DNA from: Bacillota bacterium
GTDB lineage: Bacteria > Eremiobacterota > SpSt-956 > JAKJGF01
Assembly (NCBI GenBank): GCA_029555925.1
Contig: JAKPQU010000563.1
Span: forward strand, 1 to 8,312
Length of the DNA: 8,312 nucleotides
Direction of reading: 5' to 3'
Positions 1 through 7,183 of this stretch are shown here, in pieces. The translations under genes were made by a program, and so were the position numbers. The notes beneath the pieces were generated by a model. That model had not been told where the DNA came from. It saw nothing but the letters and a program-made list of their open reading frames with translations, and searched no databases. Position 1 is the first letter of the stretch. The number at the start of each line of letters is the position of its first letter.

Positions 1-1677
1 CTTTAAATTACTTATTTCTAAAGCAATATCAGTATTTTCATGATTAAAAGAAATAATTTTTATTATCTCTCCTCCAAGAGCAATAGTTTCACTTCTGTAT
101 AAATTGATAAACTCACTGTCAGTACCGTCATAAATTAAAACTATTCTCTTACAGCCTATTTCAGTTATTGAATATTTTGCAAGCATTTTTGCCTGTAATG
201 GTTCTGAATTTGATATGCAGTATCCGCCGCATGTATAATTATTTTTCAAAGAAAAAGGTATTATCTGTGGTATTCCCACATCACTATAAACAGGGCCGGC
301 TGTACTGTTATCCTGCATAGAACTTATGACACCAATAATTGAATTCATATTTGCAATCTCATTTGCTATATCATTTGCTCTGGAACTTTCACTTTTATCG
401 TCTCGTAAAATAATACGCATAGAATAGCCCGGTATTTTTTGCTCAGAATTTATTAATTTTTGAGCCAGTGCTACTCCCTGTAACATCGACTTACCACAAT
501 TGGCGTAAACTCCGCTTAGAGAGCCGGTTACAGCTATATCTACAACCTGATTGTTTTTAATATTTACATAACTGTTTTCTTTATAAATCATCGCTTCGCC
601 ATCATAAGGTTTTATAGATAGATATTCACCAAGATAATTAATGGCACTATCATATTTTCCGTTGTTATAACTGTTGATCCCTTCTGTTTTCAAATCATAC
701 CTATTGTCGTTTTTTTTATTTTTCACAAAGAAATCTGTAATAAAGGAAACAAAATAGATAGCTACAAATAAACAGATAATAGCTCCTATTATTAATATTA
801 TCTTACTGTATATGGTTGAATTATTCTGTTTTTTTATTAATAAAGAAAGCGAAGGAGCACTTTTGGCATATTCTTCAGCTTCTTTCAGGCACATATTCAT
901 GGCTTCTTCAAGGTCTGTTACATTTCTATATCTAACAGAAGGATTATATTCAGTAGCTTTAGATATAAAAGAAGAAGTTTTAGCTGTAACAGAAGGATTA
1001 ATTTTCTGAACAGAGCCAAATTTAAAAGGACTTATTGCCGGGTCTCTGCCTGTTAAAAATTGATGTAATATTACCCCCATGGAATAAATATCAGAGGACA
1101 GAGTATGTTCTGATATTCCGCTGTATTCTTCGGGAGATATGTAACCATTGAATTCTTGTGTATTACAATCAAATAAAATTTTATCAAATCTAAAATTAAT
1201 AAATCTGGGATTATTTCTTTTATCCATAATGATATGGGAAGGCGAAATAGAAATCATAATAAAGTTCTTTGATGCATGACTGTGCAGATAGGAAATCAAT
1301 TCAGTTATTTTTTTTCCGATATTCAGAACTTCTATTTCATTTAAGGGTAATCTCTCTTCTTTAATAAAATGGTCCAGTGATGATCCCTCTATATATTCCA
1401 TTACAATATAATATTTGTTATTATCCTGAAAAGCATCCAGTAATCTCGCTAAAAAAGGATGTTCTACTTGTTTTATTGATAGTATGTAAGAGCTGAATTG
1501 TTTGCTTCTTTCTTCATTTTCATATTTATCAGAAGAAGAACTTAAAAATTCTTTAAGAATGCAGGTATTTCCTTTTTTATCTGATGCAATACAGGTAGTG
1601 GAATATGTTCCACTCTTTAAAACCTCTATAATTTTATATTTACCTCTAACTAGTGTATCTGGTTTTAATCGATCCAT
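1..1677 (-). CDS. Pseudokinase–TM–periplasmic-binding-domain receptor, copy A (3' end beyond window)
   Basis: This is an open frame of 559 codons from ATG at 1677 to the window edge, so the C-terminus is missing. Domains in order: a Ser/Thr-kinase-like fold (about residues 10-265), a short linker, one transmembrane helix (about 291-316), a TPR-like helical hairpin (about 327-375), and the start of a type I periplasmic-binding domain (from about 379). About 180 residues of that domain are visible, against roughly 340 in copy B. The kinase fold is recognisable from EHPFLARLLDAF, IVMEYIEGSSLD, SPEE (181-184) and DIYSMGVILHQFLTG (196-210). The active site is lost: the HRD position reads M141-I142-S143, the metal-binding Asn is H148, and DFG reads N161-F162-R163. 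The glycine loop is degenerate, but the VAIK lysine appears kept as K42. By inference it is a one-pass receptor with the pseudokinase in the cytoplasm and the ligand domain outside. It lies 51 nt after copy B. ATG is preceded by GGTGAG five nt upstream. The fold is clear; the lack of activity is inferred. Confidence 0.88.
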   Translation of the reverse strand, partial: MDRLKPDTLVRGKYKIIEVLKSGTYSTTCIASDKKGNTCILKEFLSSSSDKYENEERSKQFSSYILSIKQVEHPFLARLLDAFQDNNKYYIVMEYIEGSSLDHFIKEERLPLNEIEVLNIGKKITELISYLHSHASKNFIMISISPSHIIMDKRNNPRFINFRFDKILFDCNTQEFNGYISPEEYSGISEHTLSSDIYSMGVILHQFLTGRDPAISPFKFGSVQKINPSVTAKTSSFISKATEYNPSVRYRNVTDLEEAMNMCLKEAEEYAKSAPSLSLLIKKQNNSTIYSKIILIIGAIICLFVAIYFVSFITDFFVKNKKNDNRYDLKTEGINSYNNGKYDSAINYLGEYLSIKPYDGEAMIYKENSYVNIKNNQVVDIAVTGSLSGVYANCGKSMLQGVALAQKLINSEQKIPGYSMRIILRDDKSESSRANDIANEIANMNSIIGVISSMQDNSTAGPVYSDVGIPQIIPFSLKNNYTCGGYCISNSEPLQAKMLAKYSITEIGCKRIVLIYDGTDSEFINLYRSETIALGGEIIKIISFNHENTDIALEISNLK

Positions 1678-1682
1678 TTTTA

Positions 1683-1688
1683 CTCACC
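1683..1688 (-). promoter_or_regulatory. Ribosome binding site of receptor copy A
   Basis: GGTGAG on the minus strand lies 5 nt before ATG 1677. It overlaps another ATG at 1690 that is out of frame and reaches a stop after 14 codons, so the ATG at 1677 is preferred. The remaining gap to the upstream stop (up to 1728) shows no hairpin or promoter I would defend. Confidence 0.5.
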
Positions 1689-1728
1689 ATCTTATAGAGT
1701 TGCGATATGCTTGAAATAAAAGATAAAC

Positions 1729-4197
1729 CTAAAAAGTTAATTTACTGACGAGAATAAACTTGCCATTTTTAACTGTAATTAAAAATAAATCTCTACAGCA
1801 ATTGCCATGTGAGTCAAAAAATGTTTTACCGGTAATTCCTTCGTAAGCTTTCTCCTTACTGTTAAGAGAAAGTAAATAATCTCTTATTGATTTGCTCCCT
1901 GACATATTAATCGCTCCGGTTAAAATCATAAGAGAATCATATGATAGAGCCGTTCTTGCAGAAGGAGTTACTCTGAAACTGTCAGAAAATTCTTTTGAAA
2001 ACTCGCGGGTTATATTATTATAATCAGGGTGGAAATAACTGGCAAATAAAATTCCTTCAACAGATTTACCTCCTATATCTATGAGTTCCTGAGTATAAAG
2101 AGTATCTCCTCCTACTAATTGAATATTGGAACCGAGTTCTCTGAGTGTCAGGGAACATCTGGCCGCTTCTTTGTGATAACCGGAAAAAAACAATACGTCC
2201 GGATAAGATTTAATTACTTCCGAAACTTCTTTCTTGAAGTCTGTCTTATCTGAAGTGAATACTTTATCTATTGTTACTGCTGCACCGAGTTGAATGGCTT
2301 TATCTTTAAATTCCCTGGCAAGACCGGCACTGTACGACTGTGTCTCATCATACATAATTGCTATTCTTGAAAAACCTGCCTGTTCTATGCAGAATTTTCC
2401 GATGGCTCCAGCCTCCAGTTCAGAAGTTCCACTTAATCGAAATATATATGGTCCGAGGTCATCAACACCGGGACAACTTGCAGTAGGAGCAATACATATT
2501 AATTTATGCTCGTTAAAGACAGGGGATATTGATTTTACCTGATCACTGTTTAAAGGGCCTATCACGGCAGATATATTATTGCTATCTTTACATATCGCAG
2601 TTCCTGCCTTAATAGCTCCCGATATGGTAGACATGTCATCTTCCACTTTTATCATAACTCCTTTGCCGCGAAGATATTCTCTTTCATTTATTTTTATCTG
2701 GGCAAGAGCTACTCCCCTGAGGAGTTCTTCTCCTTTTTTCTGACTGTATCCCGATAGAGGGGCCAGAACAGCTATAGTATAAAAAGGCTTTCCGTTAATA
2801 TAAAGATAAGAGTTCTGAAGTAATATGGAAACAAGGCCGTCTTCCGGCATTGCACTGAGAGCCTTTGTAAGATTTTCTATAGCGTCTACATAATTTTTAT
2901 TATTATAATTTTCTATACCTTTTAATTTATAAGAATTTCCTCCACCAGGATTTTGATTGCCTCCTGGGACAGATGAAAACAATTTAAAGAATCTGATAGC
3001 CAGTAGGCCGGATATGGATAATATAATAATAGCAAGACAGACAAGAATGAATATAACTACTCTGGACAAATATATAGAGCGTATTTTTTCCAATAGAGTT
3101 ACTTTATTGCTCTTCTCTCTTACTATTGTTTTCATTTGCGATTTGACTTTATCGATATGTTTAGAAATACTGCTACTATTATCGTATAAATCGTCTTTAA
3201 AAACATTATCTTTCTGACTTTTTCTCAGAGCATCCAGCTTGCTTGAAGGTTCTCCTGTGTCATCGTATAAATCATCTTTAAAAACATCATCTTTCTGGCT
3301 TTTTCTCAGAGCGTCCAGTTTACTCCCTATGGTGTAATCAACTGCATCCTCTGCAACCGGTTGTTCTTTACCCTGTTTAATTTTTTGTGCTCCCACTTTC
3401 TTCTTTGGTATACGAAGTATTTCTTTTTTTAAGTGTGTCACTGAAGGGTATCTTTCTGCCGGTTTATCTTTAATAGCTTTTTTAATTAAATTATCTAACT
3501 GGGTTGATACATCAGGATTTTTAATTCTTATGGAGGAAAAGTTTACTGCTTCTTTAGGATTTGTTCCTGTTAAAAATTGATATAATATTACGCCAAGGGA
3601 ATACACATCAGTGCGATTATCTACCTTTGCCTGCATTAATTCAGGTGCACAGTATCCTTCTCCATCGTCCAGCAAATATTGTATTTTCCCTGCCCGGGCG
3701 AGTACTGTAGAGAAGCCGTATTCAATAAGTAAAATACCTGATGAGTGAATATAAATATGCGATGGATTTAAATTTAATAATAATATGGGGCCTGGCCTGA
3801 GATTATGCAAATATTCTATAACTTCTGCCAGTTGTGTTCCTATTGAGAGTGTCTGAAATTCAGTGAACCTGCTTGAATTTTTAAAATACTGATTCAGAGT
3901 CTGGCCGGCAGTATATTCCATAACAAAATAATTCCTGTTATCTTCTGTAAAATAATCTATTATTTTAGCCAGTCCCGGATGTTCAAGCCTTGAAAAATAT
4001 TGCGATTTCTCCTGAAAATGTTTTGACAGAATAGCAGATGTGAGAGGATCATCTGAAAAAGATTGTATTTCTCTAATAAACCATGACTTATCAGAAAAAT
4101 GTAAATCTCTGGCTACATACAGATTAAATGTTACAGTCGACTCTATAAGTCCTTGAAGTTGATAACGGGATTGTAATATCTTACCTGAAGGCAACAA
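1729..4197 (-). CDS. Pseudokinase–TM–periplasmic-binding-domain receptor, copy B (complete)
   Basis: The protein has 822 residues: a Ser/Thr-kinase-like fold (about 11-265), a charged linker (266-377), a transmembrane helix (about 380-404), a Gly/Pro/Asn-rich spacer (409-421), a TPR-like hairpin (about 422-467), and a complete type I periplasmic-binding domain (about 471-822). The last resembles LivJ/Peripla_BP_6, with VLAPLSG, AVIGPLNSDQ, APTASCPG and YIFRLSGTSELEAGA. Kinase landmarks kept are FVMEYTAGQTLNQ, APEL (184-187), DVYSLGVILYQFLTG (197-211) and R249. Catalytic positions are changed: the VAIK Lys is R42, HRD is L140-L141-N142, the metal Asn is H147, DFG is E159-Y160-G161, and the glycine loop has almost no glycine. 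It should therefore be a pseudokinase. There is no signal peptide; the internal helix would anchor it, with the ligand domain outside. The linker carries a 27-residue tandem duplication. The start is TTG, chosen for the GGAGGA seven nt upstream; TTG 4194 is the alternative. Kinase–binding-protein fusions are known in other bacteria. The ligand is unknown. Confidence 0.92.
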   Translation of the reverse strand: MLPSGKILQSRYQLQGLIESTVTFNLYVARDLHFSDKSWFIREIQSFSDDPLTSAILSKHFQEKSQYFSRLEHPGLAKIIDYFTEDNRNYFVMEYTAGQTLNQYFKNSSRFTEFQTLSIGTQLAEVIEYLHNLRPGPILLLNLNPSHIYIHSSGILLIEYGFSTVLARAGKIQYLLDDGEGYCAPELMQAKVDNRTDVYSLGVILYQFLTGTNPKEAVNFSSIRIKNPDVSTQLDNLIKKAIKDKPAERYPSVTHLKKEILRIPKKKVGAQKIKQGKEQPVAEDAVDYTIGSKLDALRKSQKDDVFKDDLYDDTGEPSSKLDALRKSQKDNVFKDDLYDNSSSISKHIDKVKSQMKTIVREKSNKVTLLEKIRSIYLSRVVIFILVCLAIIILSISGLLAIRFFKLFSSVPGGNQNPGGGNSYKLKGIENYNNKNYVDAIENLTKALSAMPEDGLVSILLQNSYLYINGKPFYTIAVLAPLSGYSQKKGEELLRGVALAQIKINEREYLRGKGVMIKVEDDMSTISGAIKAGTAICKDSNNISAVIGPLNSDQVKSISPVFNEHKLICIAPTASCPGVDDLGPYIFRLSGTSELEAGAIGKFCIEQAGFSRIAIMYDETQSYSAGLAREFKDKAIQLGAAVTIDKVFTSDKTDFKKEVSEVIKSYPDVLFFSGYHKEAARCSLTLRELGSNIQLVGGDTLYTQELIDIGGKSVEGILFASYFHPDYNNITREFSKEFSDSFRVTPSARTALSYDSLMILTGAINMSGSKSIRDYLLSLNSKEKAYEGITGKTFFDSHGNCCRDLFLITVKNGKFILVSKLTF
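3181..3324 (-). repeat. 27-residue tandem duplication in the juxtamembrane linker of copy B
   Basis: Two 63-nt blocks, 3262-3324 and 3181-3243, are offset by exactly 81 nt and differ at about six positions. They encode residues 292-312 and 319-339, which share the core SKLDALRKSQKD followed by VFKDDLYD. The only residue change within the cores is D304 to N331; the other base differences are silent. The unit is highly charged and lies between the kinase fold and the membrane helix. Copy A has no equivalent segment. Confidence 0.9.
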
Positions 4198-4204
4198 TAC
4201 AACT

Positions 4205-4210
4205 TCCTCC
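4205..4210 (-). promoter_or_regulatory. Strong ribosome binding site deciding the TTG start of copy B
   Basis: GGAGGA on the minus strand ends 7 nt before TTG 4197. Reading upstream in frame there is no ATG or GTG before a TGA stop at about 4213, so a TTG start is required. TTG 4197 has better spacing than the adjacent TTG 4194. Confidence 0.75.
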
Positions 4211-4260
4211 AGTCATTATTGTGGAAGAAAGTTATTAAGATATGAAAATTATATAATACA

Positions 4261-4274
4261 GAAGTCTTAACTTC
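4261..4274. other. Small inverted repeat between the 162-aa gene and copy B
   Basis: GAAGT and ACTTC form a 5-bp stem around a 4-nt loop, eight nt past the stop codon of the upstream gene. On the minus strand it is followed by an AT-rich stretch containing TATAAT (4253-4248) but no clean U-run. It could be a weak attenuating hairpin, a processing site or chance. The hexamer lacks a convincing -35 element at 17-18 nt, so I do not call a promoter. Confidence 0.25.
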
Positions 4275-4281
4275 ATGATAT

Positions 4282-4770
4282 TTAATTAACAGGTTCAAAT
4301 CTTAATAATACCAGTTCTTCTCCTGATTCATCATCTTTATATTTCAGGCTGTTGCTCAGTGTATATCCGACTTTTTCCTCTATATCCGGGTCATTTATCC
4401 AGACGTTACAATCTTTATAAAAAACAGTAACTTCTATAGGGGTACCTGATAATTTTTTTTCTTCTAAATTTTTAACAACAGCTTTTATTAAATTATATTT
4501 ATAGGTTTCATAATCAGGTAAAACAACCAGATCGTCTATAAATACAACTATCTCATCTATTACAAACTGAGAATCTGACAACCATGACATTATATACCCT
4601 AAAAGGTCGTTTTGTTTATCTAAAAGTGCATAACTTAAATTGCAGTTATTTGCTTCAATCTCTTTTAAATTCCTTCGGATTTCATCCAGTCCAAGTCTCG
4701 CCTTTGATATCCTGGCTTCAAGGTGGGAAACTTTTTCACACAGTACAGGGGAAAGCTTTACCAGTTTCAT
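4282..4770 (-). CDS. Hypothetical protein with N-terminal coiled coil (162 aa)
   Basis: I do not recognise this family. From ATG 4770 the product is 162 residues, soluble in appearance, with no signal peptide or membrane helix. Residues about 12-58 look like a long amphipathic helix or coiled coil rich in Glu, Lys, Arg and Leu (VSHLEARISKARLGLDEIRR). After it comes a mixed alpha/beta-looking part with hydrophobic strands FVIDEIVVFIDDLVVL (69-84) and IEVTVFYKD (112-120), and an acidic C-terminus ending LVLLRFEPVN. The frame can be extended to TTG 4797, but ATG 4770 has GAGGT seven nt upstream, so the shorter form is preferred. It sits 35 nt after the methyltransferase stop and 84 nt before receptor copy B, on the same strand. 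That suggests cotranscription, and possibly a role as a cytoplasmic partner of the receptors, which is only a guess from position. Confidence 0.72.
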   Translation of the reverse strand: MKLVKLSPVLCEKVSHLEARISKARLGLDEIRRNLKEIEANNCNLSYALLDKQNDLLGYIMSWLSDSQFVIDEIVVFIDDLVVLPDYETYKYNLIKAVVKNLEEKKLSGTPIEVTVFYKDCNVWINDPDIEEKVGYTLSNSLKYKDDESGEELVLLRFEPVN

Positions 4771-4777
4771 TATTCGT

Positions 4778-4782
4778 ACCTC
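4778..4782 (-). promoter_or_regulatory. Ribosome binding site of the 162-aa gene
   Basis: GAGGT within an AGAGAGAGGT run on the minus strand ends 7 nt before ATG 4770. It decides for that start over TTG 4797, which would place this motif inside the coding region. Confidence 0.65.
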
Positions 4783-4805
4783 TCTCTTTAAGCACAATTG
4801 TCATT

Positions 4806-6176
4806 TCAAATTATATCATCTGAACTTTTTTTTTGCAAATAACATATACTTTCCACATGAGGGGTGTGAGGGAACATATCTACAGGTTGAATTAACCTGA
4901 CTTCATATTCTAATTCTTTTAATATGACCAGATCCCTTGCTAGAGTCGCAGGATTACAGGATATATAAACTATATGTTTTATACCAAGTTTTCTAATAGT
5001 TTTTAAAATATCCCCCTCACACCCTTTTCGTGGTGGGTCCAGAATAATTAAATCAATCTTTTTATCACACCCGATATTATAAAGTAACTCCTCTACCTGG
5101 CCGGCTATAAAGTCTATATTGGACATATTATTTAATTCCATATTTTTTTTTGCCATACTTACAGCTTCTGTATTTTCTTCTATACCGGAAACATAACCGG
5201 CATAGTTACTTAAAAATAGACTGAATGTACCTATGCCACAGTATGCGTCTATAGCCTGTTTTATATGTAAAGGTGATATTATATCAGAAATGACATCATA
5301 CATTTTTCCTATCTGACCTGTATTAACCTGAAAAAAAGAGGATGAAGAGATCATGAATTTAATATTTCTAATTTCTTCAACTATATAATTTCTACCGGAT
5401 AAAAGAACATTTTCTTCTCCCATAACTACATTTGAGCCAGAAGTATTAAAATTTTGAACTATCCCGGCGAGTCCGGTAATTTGTTTTAAATTTTCTAAAA
5501 ACTTTTCTCTATCAGGTATTTTTTTTTCATTACAGATAAGCGTACAGAGTGTCTCCTTATTAGAAAAACTTGTCTTACAAGTAATATATCTGAGCATACC
5601 TGTTCCTCTGCGTTCATTGTAAACGGTCCATCCTGATAATAAAGGTATAATCTTTTCTATAAGCTTATTGCTGAGGTCATGCTGTATAAGACAATACCTG
5701 ACATGAACCAGTTCATGACTGTCTCTGCGATAAAAACCCGGTGTAATGTTTCCTTTTTTATTTTTTATGACAAGTTGAACTTTATTACGGTAATTCCATA
5801 TATTATCACTGGGAATAATTTCTCTAATCAATTCACTCTGGATGTTGCCTATTTTCTTTAGATTTTCTTTTACTAGATTTTCTTTTAGAAATAATTGATA
5901 ATTATAATCTATATGTTGAAAGGTACATCCACCGCATAAGCCAAAGTATTCACATGGCGCCTCGACTCTATGAGCTGAAGGTTTTATCATATCAATTATT
6001 TTGCCGGTAGAATAATTTTTTTTAGTAACTTCTATTTTTATTTCTATTTGATCACCGGGAACCCCGTAGGGAACAAATATAACCCGGTTATTTATCCGTC
6101 CTACACCTTCACCTCTGGAATTTATGGAATTTATAGTAATAATATGTTTTGAATTGCTTGTAAATGTATTAATCAT
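4806..6176 (-). CDS. rlmD: 23S rRNA (uracil-5-)-methyltransferase, RlmD/RlmCD type
   Basis: This SAM-dependent enzyme of the TrmA/RlmC/RlmD family has 456 residues, a normal family length. It should make 5-methyluridine in 23S rRNA in the cytoplasm. An N-terminal TRAM-like RNA-binding domain (about 10-66, with SRGEGVGRINNRVIFVPYG) comes first. Four cysteines follow in the 4Fe-4S pattern of RlmD: C75, C81, C84 and C162. The C-terminal Rossmann-like methyltransferase domain shows FFQVN (281-285), SAM motif I DAYCGIGTFS (310-319), DPPRKG (380-385), SCNPATLARD with catalytic C407 (406-415), and VDMFPHTPHVES with the probable general base E442. All key residues are present, so it should be active. 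Whether it modifies U1939, U747 (E. coli numbering) or both cannot be read from the motifs; TrmA is less likely given the Fe-S and TRAM parts. ATG lies 2 nt after the TPR gene stop, with only a weak Shine-Dalgarno (GGAAAA), suggesting translational coupling. Confidence 0.95.
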   Translation of the reverse strand: MINTFTSNSKHIITINSINSRGEGVGRINNRVIFVPYGVPGDQIEIKIEVTKKNYSTGKIIDMIKPSAHRVEAPCEYFGLCGGCTFQHIDYNYQLFLKENLVKENLKKIGNIQSELIREIIPSDNIWNYRNKVQLVIKNKKGNITPGFYRRDSHELVHVRYCLIQHDLSNKLIEKIIPLLSGWTVYNERRGTGMLRYITCKTSFSNKETLCTLICNEKKIPDREKFLENLKQITGLAGIVQNFNTSGSNVVMGEENVLLSGRNYIVEEIRNIKFMISSSSFFQVNTGQIGKMYDVISDIISPLHIKQAIDAYCGIGTFSLFLSNYAGYVSGIEENTEAVSMAKKNMELNNMSNIDFIAGQVEELLYNIGCDKKIDLIILDPPRKGCEGDILKTIRKLGIKHIVYISCNPATLARDLVILKELEYEVRLIQPVDMFPHTPHVESICYLQKKSSDDII

Positions 6177-6178
6177 TA

Positions 6179-7111
6179 TTATTTTCCAGACAGCTTCTGT
6201 AATGCTTTCTGAGGGTCAGGATCATTTCTGTCAAGTTTTATTGCCTTCTGGTAAGCTTCTATAGCTTTCTGCTTTTCACCTTTCTTTTCATATATTTCAC
6301 CTGATATAATAAGAGCGGAAGTATCATCGGGATCAAGAACCAGAGACTTTTCTACCATTTCCCTTGCCTGATCCAGTTTGCCGTCCATAATAAAAAGTAA
6401 AGCACTGGCTTTAAAGGCAAGAGATGATTCTTTAGAGAGTTCTACAGTTTTCTGAAGAGTTTTTCGTGCATAATCTTTATCTCCTGTTTTTACATATAGC
6501 CATCCCAGTGTAAAAGCAACCATTTGATCCTGTGGTTTTTGCCTGTAAGCTCTTTCCGCCATCTGAATAGCTTCTTTAGTCCTGCCGTTATAATAATATG
6601 CAACCGCAAGGTTTATTTCAGCTCCTGTATGAATGGGATTTATTGCTAGAACTTTATCCCACATTTTCATAGCTTCATTTAATTCTCCCCTGTCATAATA
6701 AATTATAGCTTTTGTATAATATGGATCTACATATTTTTGATTTATTCTTATTGCTTTATCGAAATAATCCAGAGCTCTCTGGGCTTCACCTTTATAGTAA
6801 TATGATACGCCTATATAGTAATGTGGCTCTGCATAATCAGGTAAAAGTTCTGCCACCCTCTGATAATTTTGTATAGCCATATCAAACTGTCCCATTTGAA
6901 GATAGGCCTGTCCCGTATAAAAAATAGCATCTGTGTTATTCATATCTAAAGCAATTGCTTTCTGAAATTCAACTATTGCCTCTTTAGGTTTACCGGATGC
7001 AAGTAACATCTTTCCGTTTTTAATATGACTCTCCGCTTCAATATTTATGGCAAATACACAGGAAGGAAAGAGGAAAAATAAAAATAAAAAACATTTAAAA
7101 AATAACTTCAT
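6179..7111 (-). CDS. Secreted TPR-repeat protein (eight TPRs)
   Basis: The product has 310 residues from ATG 7111. An N-terminal signal peptide (1-21: Lys-rich start, Phe/Leu-rich core, VFA before the likely cleavage site) directs it across the membrane. C18 is not in a good lipobox, so signal peptidase I is favoured. The rest is eight back-to-back 34-residue tetratricopeptide repeats (about 26-297) with the usual W/L-G-Y-A-F-A-P pattern, for example KPKEAIVEFQKAIALD, GEAQRALDYFDKAIRI and KQKAIEAYQKAIKLDRND, then a 13-residue tail. There is no catalytic domain. Such proteins act as extracytoplasmic binding scaffolds; the partner is unknown. Binding the receptors encoded downstream, which carry their own TPR-like hairpin outside the membrane, is possible but unproven. 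It is the first minus-strand gene, next to the divergent intergenic region, so it probably leads the operon. The frame extends to TTG 7141, but GGAGG before ATG 7111 and the signal peptide decide for the shorter form. Confidence 0.9.
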   Translation of the reverse strand: MKLFFKCFLFLFFLFPSCVFAINIEAESHIKNGKMLLASGKPKEAIVEFQKAIALDMNNTDAIFYTGQAYLQMGQFDMAIQNYQRVAELLPDYAEPHYYIGVSYYYKGEAQRALDYFDKAIRINQKYVDPYYTKAIIYYDRGELNEAMKMWDKVLAINPIHTGAEINLAVAYYYNGRTKEAIQMAERAYRQKPQDQMVAFTLGWLYVKTGDKDYARKTLQKTVELSKESSLAFKASALLFIMDGKLDQAREMVEKSLVLDPDDTSALIISGEIYEKKGEKQKAIEAYQKAIKLDRNDPDPQKALQKLSGK

Positions 7112-7119
7112 AAAATGCG

Positions 7120-7124
7120 CCTCC
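7120..7124 (-). promoter_or_regulatory. Ribosome binding site of the TPR gene
   Basis: GGAGG on the minus strand ends 8 nt before ATG 7111. It makes ATG 7111 the start rather than the upstream in-frame TTG 7141, which has no such site and would put ten extra residues before the signal peptide. Confidence 0.8.
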
Positions 7125-7154
7125 AAAGTTAAAATTACCAAGCAGGGTAATTTA

Positions 7155-7183
7155 TTGACTTTTTAAATAAAATAGATTAAATT
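7155..7183 (+). promoter_or_regulatory. Candidate sigma70-type promoter for the zinc-ribbon gene
   Basis: TTGACT (7155-7160), five of six to the -35 consensus, and TAAATT (7178-7183), four of six to the -10 consensus, are 17 nt apart. Transcription would begin near 7190, leaving a leader of roughly 90 nt before ATG 7279. In such AT-rich DNA a -10 match is cheap, so the -35 carries most of the weight. Confidence 0.4.

Noticed and set aside
812..1714. Short plus-strand open frames at 812-1009 and 1502-1714
   Set aside because: They lie antisense inside receptor copy A, whose long frame has clear kinase and membrane-helix content. They have no recognisable domain.
2294..3217. Plus-strand open frames at 2294-2542 and 2957-3217
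   Set aside because: They are antisense to copy B. The hydrophobic stretch in the second is a reflection of the copy B membrane and linker region and has no supporting start context.
4261..4274. Intrinsic terminator after the 162-aa gene
   Set aside because: The stem is only 5 bp, AT-rich and not followed by a proper U-run, so it is listed only as a small inverted repeat.
4771..4797. N-terminal extension of the 162-aa protein to TTG 4797
   Set aside because: It would use a TTG start, and the good GAGGT site seven nt before ATG 4770 would fall within coding sequence.
4584..4900. Overlapping plus-strand open frames at 4584-4823 and 4640-4900
   Set aside because: They are opposite to the 162-aa gene and the end of rlmD, overlap each other in different frames, and have no plausible domain.
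5679..5861. A 60-codon plus-strand open frame at 5679-5861
   Set aside because: It is antisense to the TRAM/Fe-S part of rlmD and has no plausible domain or start context.
7112..7141. N-terminal extension of the TPR protein to TTG 7141
   Set aside because: GGAGG before ATG 7111 and the signal peptide beginning at that Met favour the shorter form.
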